A stretch of 16,181 nucleotides of DNA. Source: Dehalococcoidia bacterium. Lineage in GTDB: Bacteria > Chloroflexota > Dehalococcoidia > GIF9 > UBA5620. The translations under genes were made by a program, and so were the position numbers. Each line of letters starts with the position of its first letter. The first letter of the stretch is position 1. The stretch covers positions 1 through 16,181 of the forward strand of contig JADHWZ010000024.1 in assembly GCA_016783225.1 (NCBI GenBank), in the 5' to 3' direction. Of this stretch, positions 6,191 to 13,232 are shown in pieces. The notes below the pieces were generated by a model. It was not told the DNA's origin, ran no database searches, and was given only the letters and a program-made list of their open reading frames with translations.

Positions 6191-7369
6191 GTGAGCGAGT
6201 ACACCAGGGAAAAGATACTGAAGCTAATTGAGGTGAATGGCGGGCCTGATGATCTTGACCTCTCAGGCAAGGCCTTGTCGGGCATAGACCTGAGCAAGGA
6301 AGCGATTGCGGCAGAGCTTGAGAAGGCCCGAGACAGGTCATCGGATGAAACCCCTGTGTGGTATAGTGAGGAGACAGGGGGGATAAATCTGGCGGGTGTC
6401 TACTTGCGAGAAGCCCATCTGAATCACGCCAACCTGCAAGGGGCCAGACTGTCGGGCGCCAACCTGATAGGGGCCGGGCTGTTGGGCGCCAACCTGCAGG
6501 GGTCCTTCCTGGTGAAGGCCTTCCTGCAAGGGGCCTTCCTGTGGGAAGCTAATCTGGAAGGGGCCAACCTGTTTGGCGCCAACCTGAAAAGAGCCATCTT
6601 GGTAAAGGCCAACCTGCAAGGGGCCATCCTGGAGGAAGCCTACCTACAGGGGGCCGACCTCCGATTTGCCGATCTTAGGGAAATTGACCTGTTAGATGTT
6701 GAGACAGGAGGGTTGCTGGGGATCCGACTCTGGCGGGCCAAATTGGATCACACGGCATTGAAGAGAGAGCAACTTGGGGCAGCCATTGGAGACGAACAAG
6801 CGGGGTTGTACGAAGAAGCCCGAGACGCCTATCTTGCCCTCAAGCAAAGTTTCGAGAACCTTGGAGATTACGCAGCCTCGGCTTGGGCCTATCAAAAAGA
6901 GCGCCAGATGGAGAAGGCTTGCAGCGCCCCATGGCGTGCGAGGGATGTCTACGACAGGATAGAATTATATGACGCTTCTTGGGGTAAAGTCTTGTGGTTC
7001 TGGATTCGGGGCACTATTCGCGACAGTCTCAAATGGGCCTCCGATTGGTTTGTGGAATACCTTTGCGGCTACGGTGAGAGCATCGGGCGGGTGCTATTCT
7101 GGATGTTTGCCAGCCTCTTCGGATTTGCTGCTTACTATTGGCAAATCGGCGGCGTCTGGCTGGTGGCGCCGAATGGTGAAGCAAAGGTTGCGACGTCATT
7201 CTGGCACTATCTGATCTACAGCGCCGGTGCTTTCACGACTACTCAATTTGCCAGGTTACAAGCCGCTGACGATCGGGTGCGGATGGTAACTGCCATCCAA
7301 GCCGTCGTGGGCATCGTACTCGCGGGGCTCCTTGGCTTCGTTGTAGGCAATCGTATCAGGCGGTCGTAG
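6191..7369 (+). CDS. Pentapeptide-repeat protein with C-terminal two-helix (channel-like) domain
   Basis: I start this gene at GTG 6191 (392 residues) because AAGGAGG (6178-6184) sits six bases before it; the longer frame from ATG 6137 has no ribosome site and begins in the RNA terminator. Residues about 64-168 are A(N/D)LxG-type pentapeptide repeats, which form a right-handed beta-helix. Residues 205-245 (LYEEARDAYLALKQSFENLG) look like TPR-type helices. After W264-F270 come two clear membrane helices: about 298-316 and 367-386, linked by WHYLIYSAGAFTTTQFARL. That last stretch resembles the pore helix and filter of two-helix ion channels, but the GYG/GFG filter is absent. Pentapeptide proteins with ion_trans_2-like tails are known in bacteria. 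Role unproven. RNA copy 2 lies immediately upstream. Confidence 0.85.
   Translation: MSEYTREKILKLIEVNGGPDDLDLSGKALSGIDLSKEAIAAELEKARDRSSDETPVWYSEETGGINLAGVYLREAHLNHANLQGARLSGANLIGAGLLGANLQGSFLVKAFLQGAFLWEANLEGANLFGANLKRAILVKANLQGAILEEAYLQGADLRFADLREIDLLDVETGGLLGIRLWRAKLDHTALKREQLGAAIGDEQAGLYEEARDAYLALKQSFENLGDYAASAWAYQKERQMEKACSAPWRARDVYDRIELYDASWGKVLWFWIRGTIRDSLKWASDWFVEYLCGYGESIGRVLFWMFASLFGFAAYYWQIGGVWLVAPNGEAKVATSFWHYLIYSAGAFTTTQFARLQAADDRVRMVTAIQAVVGIVLAGLLGFVVGNRIRRS
6425..6665 (+). repeat. Tandem 15-bp repeats encoding pentapeptides
   Basis: Repeats of the type GCCAACCTGCAAGGG recur every 15 (often 30) bases and encode the A-N-L-Q-G pentapeptides. Antisense frames here are only shadows of the repeat. 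Confidence 0.85.
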
Positions 7370-7399
7370 GGTTACAAGGCTAGCGTTCGATTAGGTACA

Positions 7400-7445
7400 T
7401 ACGAGGAGTGTTGTCCGTAATCCTGGAAGTATTATGAAAAACGCA
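7400..7445 (+). repeat. 46-bp repeat shared with 10882-10927: fossil gene end plus small-ORF start
   Basis: This stretch matches 10882-10927 at most positions. At 10882 it encodes the last residues of the large secreted protein (YGECCP, stop) plus the start of a small ORF. Here the same frame reads YEECCP-stop, but only the last six codons survive, 30 bases after the pentapeptide gene. It looks like the scar of a lost related gene. Confidence 0.6.
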
Positions 7446-7559
7446 ATCAGGGATCTTCCGCCTGACCTGCAAACCTTCGCCTCCCTCCTCGACGCCCAAC
7501 CTCCCGAAGTCCAAGGGGCTTTCCAGTTCCTGCTGGTCACTGCCAGCCACGAGGAATGA
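7434..7559 (+). pseudogene. Small conserved-repeat protein, copy C (N-terminal part)
   Basis: Forty-one residues: MKNAIRDLPPDLQTFASLLD, then AQPPEVQGAFQFLLVTASHEE, stop. It is closely similar to copy A over its entire length at DNA and protein level, then stops where copy A continues AMHEAGKFELV. The start context is identical to copy D. It lies between the pentapeptide gene and the GIY-YIG gene, and could be a truncated relic. Confidence 0.5.
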
Positions 7560-7574
7560 CGAGCAAAGCAGCAG

Positions 7575-7871
7575 ATGGAACAAGACAAGAAAGACTATTG
7601 CGTCTACATCCTATCATGCTCCGACGACTCACTTTACACGGGCATAACCTGTGACCTGGATCGTCGATTGTCCGACCACAGGGGGGGGAGAGCGGCTCAG
7701 TGGACTCGAAAGCGCCGGCCCGTGGAGTTGGTCTTCTCGCTGGGCGATCTCAGCTATCGCTCAGCATGTGAGCTAGAGCGTTACATCAAAACTCTGACCC
7801 GAGCAAGAAAGGAAGCCTTGATAGCGCGTGACCCGAAGATGCTGTCCCTTATTGAGAGAAGAGTCCAATAG
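7575..7871 (+). CDS. GIY-YIG nuclease-superfamily protein (UPF0213/YhbQ-like)
   Basis: A 98-residue single-domain protein. The GIY-YIG core is visible as CVYILSCSDDSLYTGIT (residues 9-25, with VYIL and YTG as the two signature strands), followed by DLDRRLSDHRGG with the conserved Arg. Next come the AQWTRKRRPVELV strand typical of the small UPF0213 group and the helix CELERYIKTLTRARKEALI, whose E68 is the likely metal-binding glutamate. Such stand-alone proteins are the size of the family; their cellular substrate is unclear, though DNA end-processing or repair is proposed for relatives. The ribosome site before ATG 7575 is weak (AGCAG). It ends 24 bases before the next gene, with which it may be co-transcribed. 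Confidence 0.85.
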   Translation: MEQDKKDYCVYILSCSDDSLYTGITCDLDRRLSDHRGGRAAQWTRKRRPVELVFSLGDLSYRSACELERYIKTLTRARKEALIARDPKMLSLIERRVQ

Positions 7872-7895
7872 GTCTTGCAACAGGAGTGAATGGCA

Positions 7896-8276
7896 ATGAA
7901 ACATCTCAACTTCCTACACCCCGCCAACGCCGAAGAACTGGCCACCATCGCCCAAGAGACCGGCGCTGAGGTGCTGCGCGGAGCGTTGCGCTATCCCAGC
8001 GAGAGCGGCGGCTGGCAGCTAGGCGACTTAGACCTGAGTGAGGACCTGGAGAGATACCGTGACCAGGAAGTGGTGGTGATCATCGGCTCGCTAGGCAAGA
8101 CTGGGGCTGAGCGGGTGATATGTGGCATTTGTGGCTTTGCCCTGAACGAGGTAAGCGCGTGCCCTCGGTGCAGGCTGGCGGCAATAGAAGGTGCAAAGAG
8201 GCTCAAAGAGCGACGGGAGGCTCAGGAGGCATTGTTCCGTGAGATCGAGGAGTTTCTGGAGCAAGGGGAAGATTGA
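7896..8276 (+). CDS. Small zinc-ribbon protein
   Basis: Likely starts at ATG 7896 (126 residues; AGGAG at 7882-7886 with nine-base spacing); an in-frame ATG at 7890 is also possible. The N-terminal part (1-70) has alternating hydrophobic residues, including YRDQEVVVIIGSLG. A zinc-ribbon follows: CGIC (C76, C79) and CPRC (C89, C92). The C-terminus is a long charged helix (AIEGAKRLKERREAQEALFR) that could form a coiled coil. It is not assigned to a named family. It lies between a GIY-YIG protein and a signal-peptidase-like gene, 40 bases before the latter, so they may be one transcript. Confidence 0.75.
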   Translation: MKHLNFLHPANAEELATIAQETGAEVLRGALRYPSESGGWQLGDLDLSEDLERYRDQEVVVIIGSLGKTGAERVICGICGFALNEVSACPRCRLAAIEGAKRLKERREAQEALFREIEEFLEQGED

Positions 8277-8316
8277 GTGAGGGCTGTTAGGCAACTGGCA
8301 GTGAGGAGGGATTGCT

Positions 8317-8646
8317 TTGACCTCACATCTGCCCCCGATGTACCGCGGGGCTATCGTCGAGACAATGCGTGAGGCCCTGGCCCAAGGGAGAACCGCGACC
8401 TTTACTGTGCGAGGCGACAGCATGGCTCCCACGCTGCAGGATGGTGACCAAGTGCGGATCGTCGCCTCCGATCCGAGCAAGCTACAGACGGGGGAAGTGA
8501 TGATGTATGTGGACGCTGGAAACCAAATCATCATTCACCGAGTGGTGAGGGTTGAAGGAACGATGCTGATCACCAAGGGCGATAACCGAGACCGGGACGA
8601 CCCGGCTGTCCCCTTTGGGCGAGTGCTTGGGAAGGTGGAAGAGTAG
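8317..8646 (+). CDS. S24/S26-type peptidase (SipW/ER-like signal peptidase fold), no membrane anchor
   Basis: Start is TTG 8317: GAGGAGGG lies six bases upstream, while the first ATG (8338) has no ribosome site. The 109-residue protein has box B VRGDSMAPTLQDGDQV (31-46; S35 nucleophile), a hydrophobic strand, then IIIHRVV (71-77; H74), and KGDNRDRDDPAVPFGRVLG at the end. Histidine in place of the usual lysine marks the Ser-His type found in SipW and ER/archaeal signal peptidases. There is no transmembrane helix, so it could be a cytoplasmic processing peptidase or need a membrane partner. It ends three bases before the next gene, a secreted protein that it might process; that link is inference. 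Confidence 0.85.
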   Translation: MTSHLPPMYRGAIVETMREALAQGRTATFTVRGDSMAPTLQDGDQVRIVASDPSKLQTGEVMMYVDAGNQIIIHRVVRVEGTMLITKGDNRDRDDPAVPFGRVLGKVEE

Positions 8647-8649
8647 GCA

Positions 8650-10902
8650 ATGTTTACTAGAAAAGCTTTCATGCTAGGCATAGTTCTCACAATAGTCTTT
8701 CTTGCTACCACTTCACCCTTCCAAGAAAAGGCCACAGCCACAGTCCCTTTTTCCGCCGCTTTTATAGACGTTGGACAAGGGGACTCCTGTTGGTTGCATT
8801 TGCCAAACGGTGACGACGTGCTGGTGGATGGGGGCAGGTCTCGGGCCGGCCCCACAGTCGTCGCCTACTTGGACGAACATGGCGTCACCTACATCGAGCT
8901 GATGGTAGCTACTCATGGCGACGCAGACCACATCGGTGGACTCATAGACGTGCTGGCCTCCATGCCTGTGGCGGAAGCGTGGCTGGATTCGCAAACGTGC
9001 ACTACGCATACGTGCCAGGAGTTCTATCAAGCGCTGGCTAACAATGGTGTGGTCACGGCAATGGTGAGGATGGGAGAGAGTTACTCTTGGGGAGAGGTCA
9101 CTGCCCTGGTTCTTAACCCGTCCGAACCGTTGTATGCTGATAAGAACGAGAACTCAGTGGTCTTGCGTGTCTCCTACGGCTCTGTGGATTTCCTGCTGAC
9201 CGGAGACGCCGAAACCGGGGCTGAGAATCGGATGCTGAACAGTGGCCACCCGTTGGAAGCGGAGATACTCAAGGTTGCCCATCACGGCAGTAGCTCTTCG
9301 TCGTCTCCTGCCTTCCTCAGTGCCGTTAGCCCTGAGGTTGCTATTATCTCTGTGGGACCGAATCCGTGGGGGCATCCCACAGAACAAACCCTTAGCCGCC
9401 TTCAGGCAGTAGGAGCCACAATCTACAGAACCGACCAGCATGGCACGATTGTGATTACAACCGATGGCTACACGTATTCTGTTTCCCCCACGCTTACCCC
9501 GACTAGCACGCCAACCCCGACCACCACGCCAACTCCCACCAGTACGCCCACTGGCGCAGTGCCGCCTACTCACACCGGCACACCTACACCCACCCAGACG
9601 CCGATCCCGACTAGCACAGCAACAGCAACTCCAACTGCCACCTCGACGCCCACTGCCACATCTACAGCGACCGCTACGCCTACGGCTACTGAGACTCCAC
9701 CTCCAGGCACTATCATTATTGACGATCTGGACGATGGATTCATCCGCCACGGCACCCCGCAGTATTGGTGGGAATCCTCAATTGGCTACAATGATCACAT
9801 GTTCTGGACCTATGTTAATGGCAACACCATTGATAACTGGGCGGAGTGGCGTCCTGGTCTCTTGCCATGCGGCTTCTATCAAGTCTCCGTCTTCGTGCCT
9901 CGCGCGAACGCCACAACCCACAGCGCCCGGTATGAGGTCCACCATGCGGATGATACCGAAGTTGTGGTGGTAAAGCAGATTGTTTACTATGATGAGTGGG
10001 TACCCTTGGGCACCTACAGATTCGGTGGTAGTGCTGAGGAACATGTCCGTCTCACCGACGCCACAGGCGAGGATCTCAGCACCTGGCGGCAGATCGGGTT
10101 TGACGCCATAAAATGGGAGCTAGAAAGCACGTGCACCCCGACAGCCACCAGCACATCAACGCCCACGGCAACCAACACGCCGACCCAAGAAATAACTCAT
10201 ACGGTTTTCCTTCCCCTTGTTCTAAAGAGTTACGTGCCTTTGCCACCAACAGCAACACCTACACCGACATCTACAAGGACACCTACAGCTATGGCAACCC
10301 ACACGCCAACGGGTACACCAACGCCTACGTCTACCCCGACTCTTGCGGCGACGGCGACTCCTACTCCGACGCCAACAAACACAGCGACAACCACACCAAC
10401 GCTAACTAATACGCCCACTAATACAGTCACACCAACCGCTACATCCACGGCTACTCCTACACCAACGGCGACGCCAACTTGCACACCGACGCCTAGTAAA
10501 ACTCTCACACCCACAATAACTCGAACCCGTACGCCCACGGAAGTGTCTGTGAGCGACGTCGTCATCGCATATATCCGCTATGAGACTCGTGATGAGTATG
10601 TAAGGATCACTAATCAGGGAACGGGCTCGCAGAACATGACAAGCTGGAAGATACAAAGCTACAAGAACATAAACGGTGGCTGCGAGCCGACTAACCAATG
10701 GTATACTTTCCCCAGCGGGGATATCCTTGACGCAGGTGCTTCGGTGCGCATCCACAGCGGTCCGGATGCTTACAGCAGTCCTCCAAGTGATTTGCTATGG
10801 ACTACAAGATACATCTGGCATAACGATGGTGACAAATCTATACTCTACAATGCTGCTGGTAGCGTAATCGACACTTACTGCTACGGGGAGTGCTGTCCGT
10901 AA
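8650..10902 (+). CDS. Secreted multidomain ComEC-like metallo-beta-lactamase protein
   Basis: 750 residues. A signal peptide or anchor covers 1-30. A metallo-beta-lactamase domain of the ComEC C-terminal type covers about 33-278: [23 protein letters not shown] (H89, D91, D93, H94), FLLTGDAE (D186), KVAHHGSS (H211, H212) and H242/H264. All expected metal ligands are present. TP linkers at about 280-352 and 530-632 separate two further domains. Residues 353-491 ([14 protein letters not shown] ... [13 protein letters not shown]) resemble a golvesin/Xly-type binding domain. Then comes FLPLVLKSY, a motif frequent in Chloroflexota. Residues 634-750 resemble a lamin-tail domain ending CYGECCP. Relatives of the nuclease-like domain act on DNA or phosphodiesters outside the cell; an extracellular nuclease is a reasonable guess. 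It is tightly coupled to the peptidase gene. Confidence 0.85.
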   Translation: MFTRKAFMLGIVLTIVFLATTSPFQEKATATVPFSAAFIDVGQGDSCWLHLPNGDDVLVDGGRSRAGPTVVAYLDEHGVTYIELMVATHGDADHIGGLIDVLASMPVAEAWLDSQTCTTHTCQEFYQALANNGVVTAMVRMGESYSWGEVTALVLNPSEPLYADKNENSVVLRVSYGSVDFLLTGDAETGAENRMLNSGHPLEAEILKVAHHGSSSSSSPAFLSAVSPEVAIISVGPNPWGHPTEQTLSRLQAVGATIYRTDQHGTIVITTDGYTYSVSPTLTPTSTPTPTTTPTPTSTPTGAVPPTHTGTPTPTQTPIPTSTATATPTATSTPTATSTATATPTATETPPPGTIIIDDLDDGFIRHGTPQYWWESSIGYNDHMFWTYVNGNTIDNWAEWRPGLLPCGFYQVSVFVPRANATTHSARYEVHHADDTEVVVVKQIVYYDEWVPLGTYRFGGSAEEHVRLTDATGEDLSTWRQIGFDAIKWELESTCTPTATSTSTPTATNTPTQEITHTVFLPLVLKSYVPLPPTATPTPTSTRTPTAMATHTPTGTPTPTSTPTLAATATPTPTPTNTATTTPTLTNTPTNTVTPTATSTATPTPTATPTCTPTPSKTLTPTITRTRTPTEVSVSDVVIAYIRYETRDEYVRITNQGTGSQNMTSWKIQSYKNINGGCEPTNQWYTFPSGDILDAGASVRIHSGPDAYSSPPSDLLWTTRYIWHNDGDKSILYNAAGSVIDTYCYGECCP
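9484..9710 (+). repeat. Thr-Pro linker repeat DNA, first block
   Basis: Degenerate ACNCCNACN repeats encode the linker between the metallo-beta-lactamase and golvesin-like domains. Long frames on the other strand and in other phases here are shadows. Confidence 0.8.
10126..10548 (+). repeat. Thr-Pro linker repeat DNA, second block
   Basis: Two TP-rich runs on either side of the [11 protein letters not shown] motif lead to the lamin-tail-like domain. Confidence 0.8.
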
Positions 10903-10915
10903 TCCTGAAAGTAGC

Positions 10916-10978
10916 ATGAAAAACACAAATAATGATCTTCCCCCTGAAATAGAGGCGCTCGCCGAAATAGTTGAGTAA
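10916..10978 (+). pseudogene. Small conserved-repeat protein, copy D (20-residue stub)
   Basis: MKNTNNDLPPEIEALAEIVE, stop. It begins 13 bases after the large secreted protein and shares its upstream context with copy C (7434). Only the N-terminus remains before divergence. It sits where a translationally coupled small gene would be expected. Confidence 0.45.
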
Positions 10979-11009
10979 AAATATCCGAAAATCCGTTCGG
11001 GTATGGAAC

Positions 11010-11019
11010 GTTAGGCGAC
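11010..11019 (+). repeat. Left inverted repeat around hydrolase 2 (integron core-site-like)
   Basis: GTTAGGCGAC is a perfect 10-bp inverted match of 11942-11951. GTTAGGC fits the GTTRRRY core-site consensus. It lies 25 bases before the hydrolase ATG. Confidence 0.4.
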
Positions 11020-11044
11020 ATGTTCATCTGAAGGAAGCAAAGGC

Positions 11045-11932
11045 ATGCCTGAATTTATTCGTTGGAATAGTCAACCTCTAGATGTGTGGGCCCAAAAATA
11101 TGCCCAAGGCAAGTTCATCGATTTGGCCGGACGTGCGACGCACTATATCGAGAAGGGAGAAGAAGAACCAGTTATCCTTCTACACGGGTTCTTCTATGAC
11201 TCCTATCTATGGGCAAGCAACATTGATGTGCTGGCCGAGAAATTCAAGATCTATGCCCTTGACCTATGGGGCTTTGGTTATAGTACGCGAGAGCCCATGG
11301 ATTATGGCTACCAGCTTTATGTAGACCAAGTATTGATGTTTATGGACAGCCTTGGCATTCAACGTGCCTCTCTGGTGGGCCAATCCATGGGAGGCGGCAC
11401 TGCCATCCTGTTTTGCGTACAGCACAGGCAAAGAGTCAACAAATTGTTGCTGGTGGACCCAGGCGGTATGCCCAATCCTTTACCCCTGGCGGGGAAGTTC
11501 CTCACTTTGCCACGAGTTGGCGAGTTCTTAGTGGGGCTGAGCACTAATGCGGTAAGGAGAAAGTACTTGGCAGACTTCTTTGTTCACAATAAGGGGCTCA
11601 TTACGGAAGGCTACTTCGAGAACGTGACACGGTTCCACAAAATCAAAGGCACCACTGAAGCGCTGCTGATGATTCTTCGCAAGCATTTTTTTGACAAGCT
11701 CAGCGATGAGATACGTCGCCTAGCTCAAATGGATGTACCGATTTTGATCGTCTGGGGCAGGGAAGACAAAGCAATTCCCCTGCGCTGTGGAGAGGAGATG
11801 CATCGTATTCTGAAAGGTTGTCGCCTGGAGATCATAGATGACGCTGGTCATGTCCCTAACTATGAACGCCCGGAAGTGTTCAATCAACTGGCGATGGACT
11901 TTCTGCTTGAACAAGAATCCTATAAAAGATAG
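11045..11932 (+). CDS. Alpha/beta-hydrolase fold protein, second
   Basis: A 295-residue soluble hydrolase of the large esterase, epoxide/haloalkane-hydrolase-like group. Visible elements are ILLHGFFYDSYLW (44-56, oxyanion loop), LDLWGFGYS (72-80), the nucleophile elbow VGQSMGGGTA (S114), the acid D241 in VWGREDKAIP and H269 in DDAGHVPNYERP. A helical cap region (about 145-225) follows the core strand. The substrate cannot be inferred. The start has AAGGAAG upstream. It is only distantly like the hydrolase at 5035, so it is not a recent duplicate. The gene is closely bracketed by inverted repeats resembling integron core sites, 25 bases before the start and 9 after the stop, which would fit a single-gene cassette. 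Confidence 0.85.
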   Translation: MPEFIRWNSQPLDVWAQKYAQGKFIDLAGRATHYIEKGEEEPVILLHGFFYDSYLWASNIDVLAEKFKIYALDLWGFGYSTREPMDYGYQLYVDQVLMFMDSLGIQRASLVGQSMGGGTAILFCVQHRQRVNKLLLVDPGGMPNPLPLAGKFLTLPRVGEFLVGLSTNAVRRKYLADFFVHNKGLITEGYFENVTRFHKIKGTTEALLMILRKHFFDKLSDEIRRLAQMDVPILIVWGREDKAIPLRCGEEMHRILKGCRLEIIDDAGHVPNYERPEVFNQLAMDFLLEQESYKR

Positions 11933-11941
11933 GGAAATCAC

Positions 11942-11951
11942 GTCGCCTAAC
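11942..11951 (+). repeat. Right inverted repeat around hydrolase 2 (attC-like RYYYAAC)
   Basis: GTCGCCTAAC contains GCCTAAC, which fits RYYYAAC, the first box of attC sites, and complements the start of the putative cassette. The closing GTTRRRY box expected 50-140 bases later was not found. Confidence 0.4.
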
Positions 11952-12119
11952 ACGCCGTGGTCAGGCTTCGCCCCCAATTGCCGCCTTCTTTGCCTGCGGA
12001 GGTGGAGGTGAGCAGTAGGATACTTGCCGTAGAGCAATCAGGTCGGCGGGCGGTGGTGGCAACTTCGGAGCCCGCTGGACAACTTCGCCTTGAGAGGAGG
12101 TGCGTCTGCAGGAAGATAA
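11952..12119. other. Non-coding stretch between hydrolase 2 and the gene fragment
   Basis: I see no convincing gene here. An antisense frame (11961-12143) is proline-rich and without recognisable motifs. Short complementary runs (CAGGC/GCCTG) might be the remains of an attC site. Confidence 0.4.
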
Positions 12120-12311
12120 GATCGAGACGAGCGAACGAATCAAGGATTTGTAGATGCGTTTGAATTTGCGTTTTTAACGAACCCGCCCGAGCTGATCACC
12201 GACGCCGCCCGGCACGCCGACGATTGGGGCGTGCTGCTGTTCGTGGTGGCGCTGCCGCCGGTGGGCGTGGAGCGGTGGCAGTGGGTGCGAGAACGGGAGA
12301 AGGACATATGA
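12120..12311 (+). pseudogene. 3' fragment of an unidentified GC-rich gene
   Basis: This frame follows a TAA at 12117-12119 and ends TGA 12309-12311, overlapping the next start as ATGA. It reads FVDAFEFAFLTNPPELITDA, then ARHADDWGVLLFVVALPPVG, then VERWQWVREREKDI. Strong third-position GC and the ordered sequence suggest real coding history, but there is no credible start codon with a ribosome site. I do not recognise the family. It was probably the upstream partner of the metallopeptidase gene before its 5' part was lost. Confidence 0.45.
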
Positions 12312-12907
12312 ACGAAGATGACATTGAATTGATTGAGTTGCTGCATGACGCACTGGATCCAAACACCGACCAGTTTGCGCTTCAGTTTCTACTTCATGTG
12401 CGGGACGAACGCCTGAAACGCCTGATAAAGCAAGTGTGGCAGCGACTGCCATTCTGCGACCGAGTCGTATTGTGGGAATTGATGTTGGACATGTCAGACG
12501 GGGACAGCGGGGAGCCAGAGTCGACGCTGGCTAGCGCGCGTGCTATTGATCCAAGTGCGCCTTGGAGCGGCAATGTTGCCCAAATAGCTGAGAACACGTA
12601 TTGGAGTGTATCACTACATCGGGCAAAAGACATCAAATCGGATGCAGCCTGCATGTATGTGATTGCTCACGAATTCGCTCACGTTGTCTTACGACATACC
12701 CAGATAAGCCTTGCGGCAGGATACCTGTTAGGGTTTGAGCCCCCAATCTATACCGAGACCGATTTGGATACACTGACGCAATGGCATGAAGAAGAAGCTG
12801 ACCTCCAAGCATGGGTTTGGGGATTTCAAGATGAACTCAAGGCTTTTCTAGAGGAGTGCCCAGAAGCCCGCCGTTCGCGGTGGTATGTGGAAATTACCCA
12901 TTACTAA
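12308..12907 (+). CDS. Predicted zinc metallopeptidase (HEXXH)
   Basis: 199 residues from ATG 12308, which has AGAAGGA upstream and overlaps the stop of the preceding fragment. The helix AACMYVIAHEFAHVVLRH (114-130) has the zincin motif HEFAH (121-125), and HEEEADLQAW (160-169) supplies the third ligand in the ExxxD style of gluzincins such as M48 or ImmA-type M78 proteins. No transmembrane segment and no signal peptide, so it is likely cytoplasmic. The N-terminal 90 residues (acidic, helical) are not assigned. ImmA-like peptidases often regulate mobile elements by cutting repressors, but no repressor gene is beside it. An upstream GTG (12224) would extend it with low-complexity GA-rich sequence and is less likely. 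Confidence 0.75.
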   Translation: MNEDDIELIELLHDALDPNTDQFALQFLLHVRDERLKRLIKQVWQRLPFCDRVVLWELMLDMSDGDSGEPESTLASARAIDPSAPWSGNVAQIAENTYWSVSLHRAKDIKSDAACMYVIAHEFAHVVLRHTQISLAAGYLLGFEPPIYTETDLDTLTQWHEEEADLQAWVWGFQDELKAFLEECPEARRSRWYVEITHY

Positions 12908-12928
12908 CTGAGTTTTGGAAACTTCCTG

Positions 12929-12953
12929 AAGCGGGGCTTGTAATACCGCTTTT
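12929..12953 (+). terminator. Probable terminator after the metallopeptidase gene
   Basis: AAGCGG (12929-12934) pairs with CCGCTT (12946-12951), followed by TT and CT. The stem is short. Confidence 0.45.
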
Positions 12954-13232
12954 CTGCGCTGTTGAGTCCTTCTGGGGGCCAGAAGATGGCTTCTGCAACT
13001 CCCGAAGCCACGTCTAGTGCTCATAATAGGTGCCCAAGGCTACTGTTTTGGGCTTGACAGGGCTGCCTTGAGCAGGCCAAGTCGGCTTTGACGGCCCGAA
13101 AGGGCTTGCACGCGCTCCTGCTAGGGTATCTTGGTTTCCCGCCATGCTGACCACAATCAAGTTTCTGAAATTCAGAGATTGAAACGAAATGCATTTATAG
13201 TGTTAGCCCAAAATTCCTTAGGAGGAATGAGA
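12954..13232. other. Intergenic stretch without a gene
   Basis: It contains small hairpins (CTTCTGG/CCAGAAG near 12969-12986; GCCC-GAAA-GGGC near 13093-13104) and one CRISPR-repeat-like 25-mer (13161-13185). A TATA-like TTTATA at 13194-13199, preceded by CGAAA, could be an archaeal-style promoter for the next gene. No coding sequence is supported. Confidence 0.4.
13161..13185. repeat. Single CRISPR-repeat-like sequence, no array
   Basis: The 25-mer begins GTTTC and ends GATTGAAAC, with an internal palindrome TCTGAA-A-TTCAGA. The GATTGAAAC ending is typical of type I and III repeats. It occurs once, so there is no array. It may be chance or a relic. Confidence 0.2.

Noticed and set aside
6338..6619. 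Antisense ORFs under the pentapeptide repeats
   Set aside because: Repetitive shadow of the 15-bp repeats.
8285..8291. GTTAGGC as another integron core site
   Set aside because: A single 7-mer is expected by chance in a window of this size and has no partner nearby.
9154..10565. Long frames on both strands within the TP-rich regions (for example 9464-9973, 9154-9750, 10113-10409 and 10230-10565)
   Set aside because: Low-complexity shadows of the linker repeats, without starts supported by ribosome sites.
13161..13185. CRISPR array
   Set aside because: Only one repeat-like unit and no spacer pattern or cas gene in the window; kept only as a low-confidence single repeat.
13131..13232. TTG start at 13131 for the split gene
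   Set aside because: No ribosome site, and it would hide a clear signal peptide behind 34 unrelated residues; ATG 13233 has GGAGG at ideal spacing.
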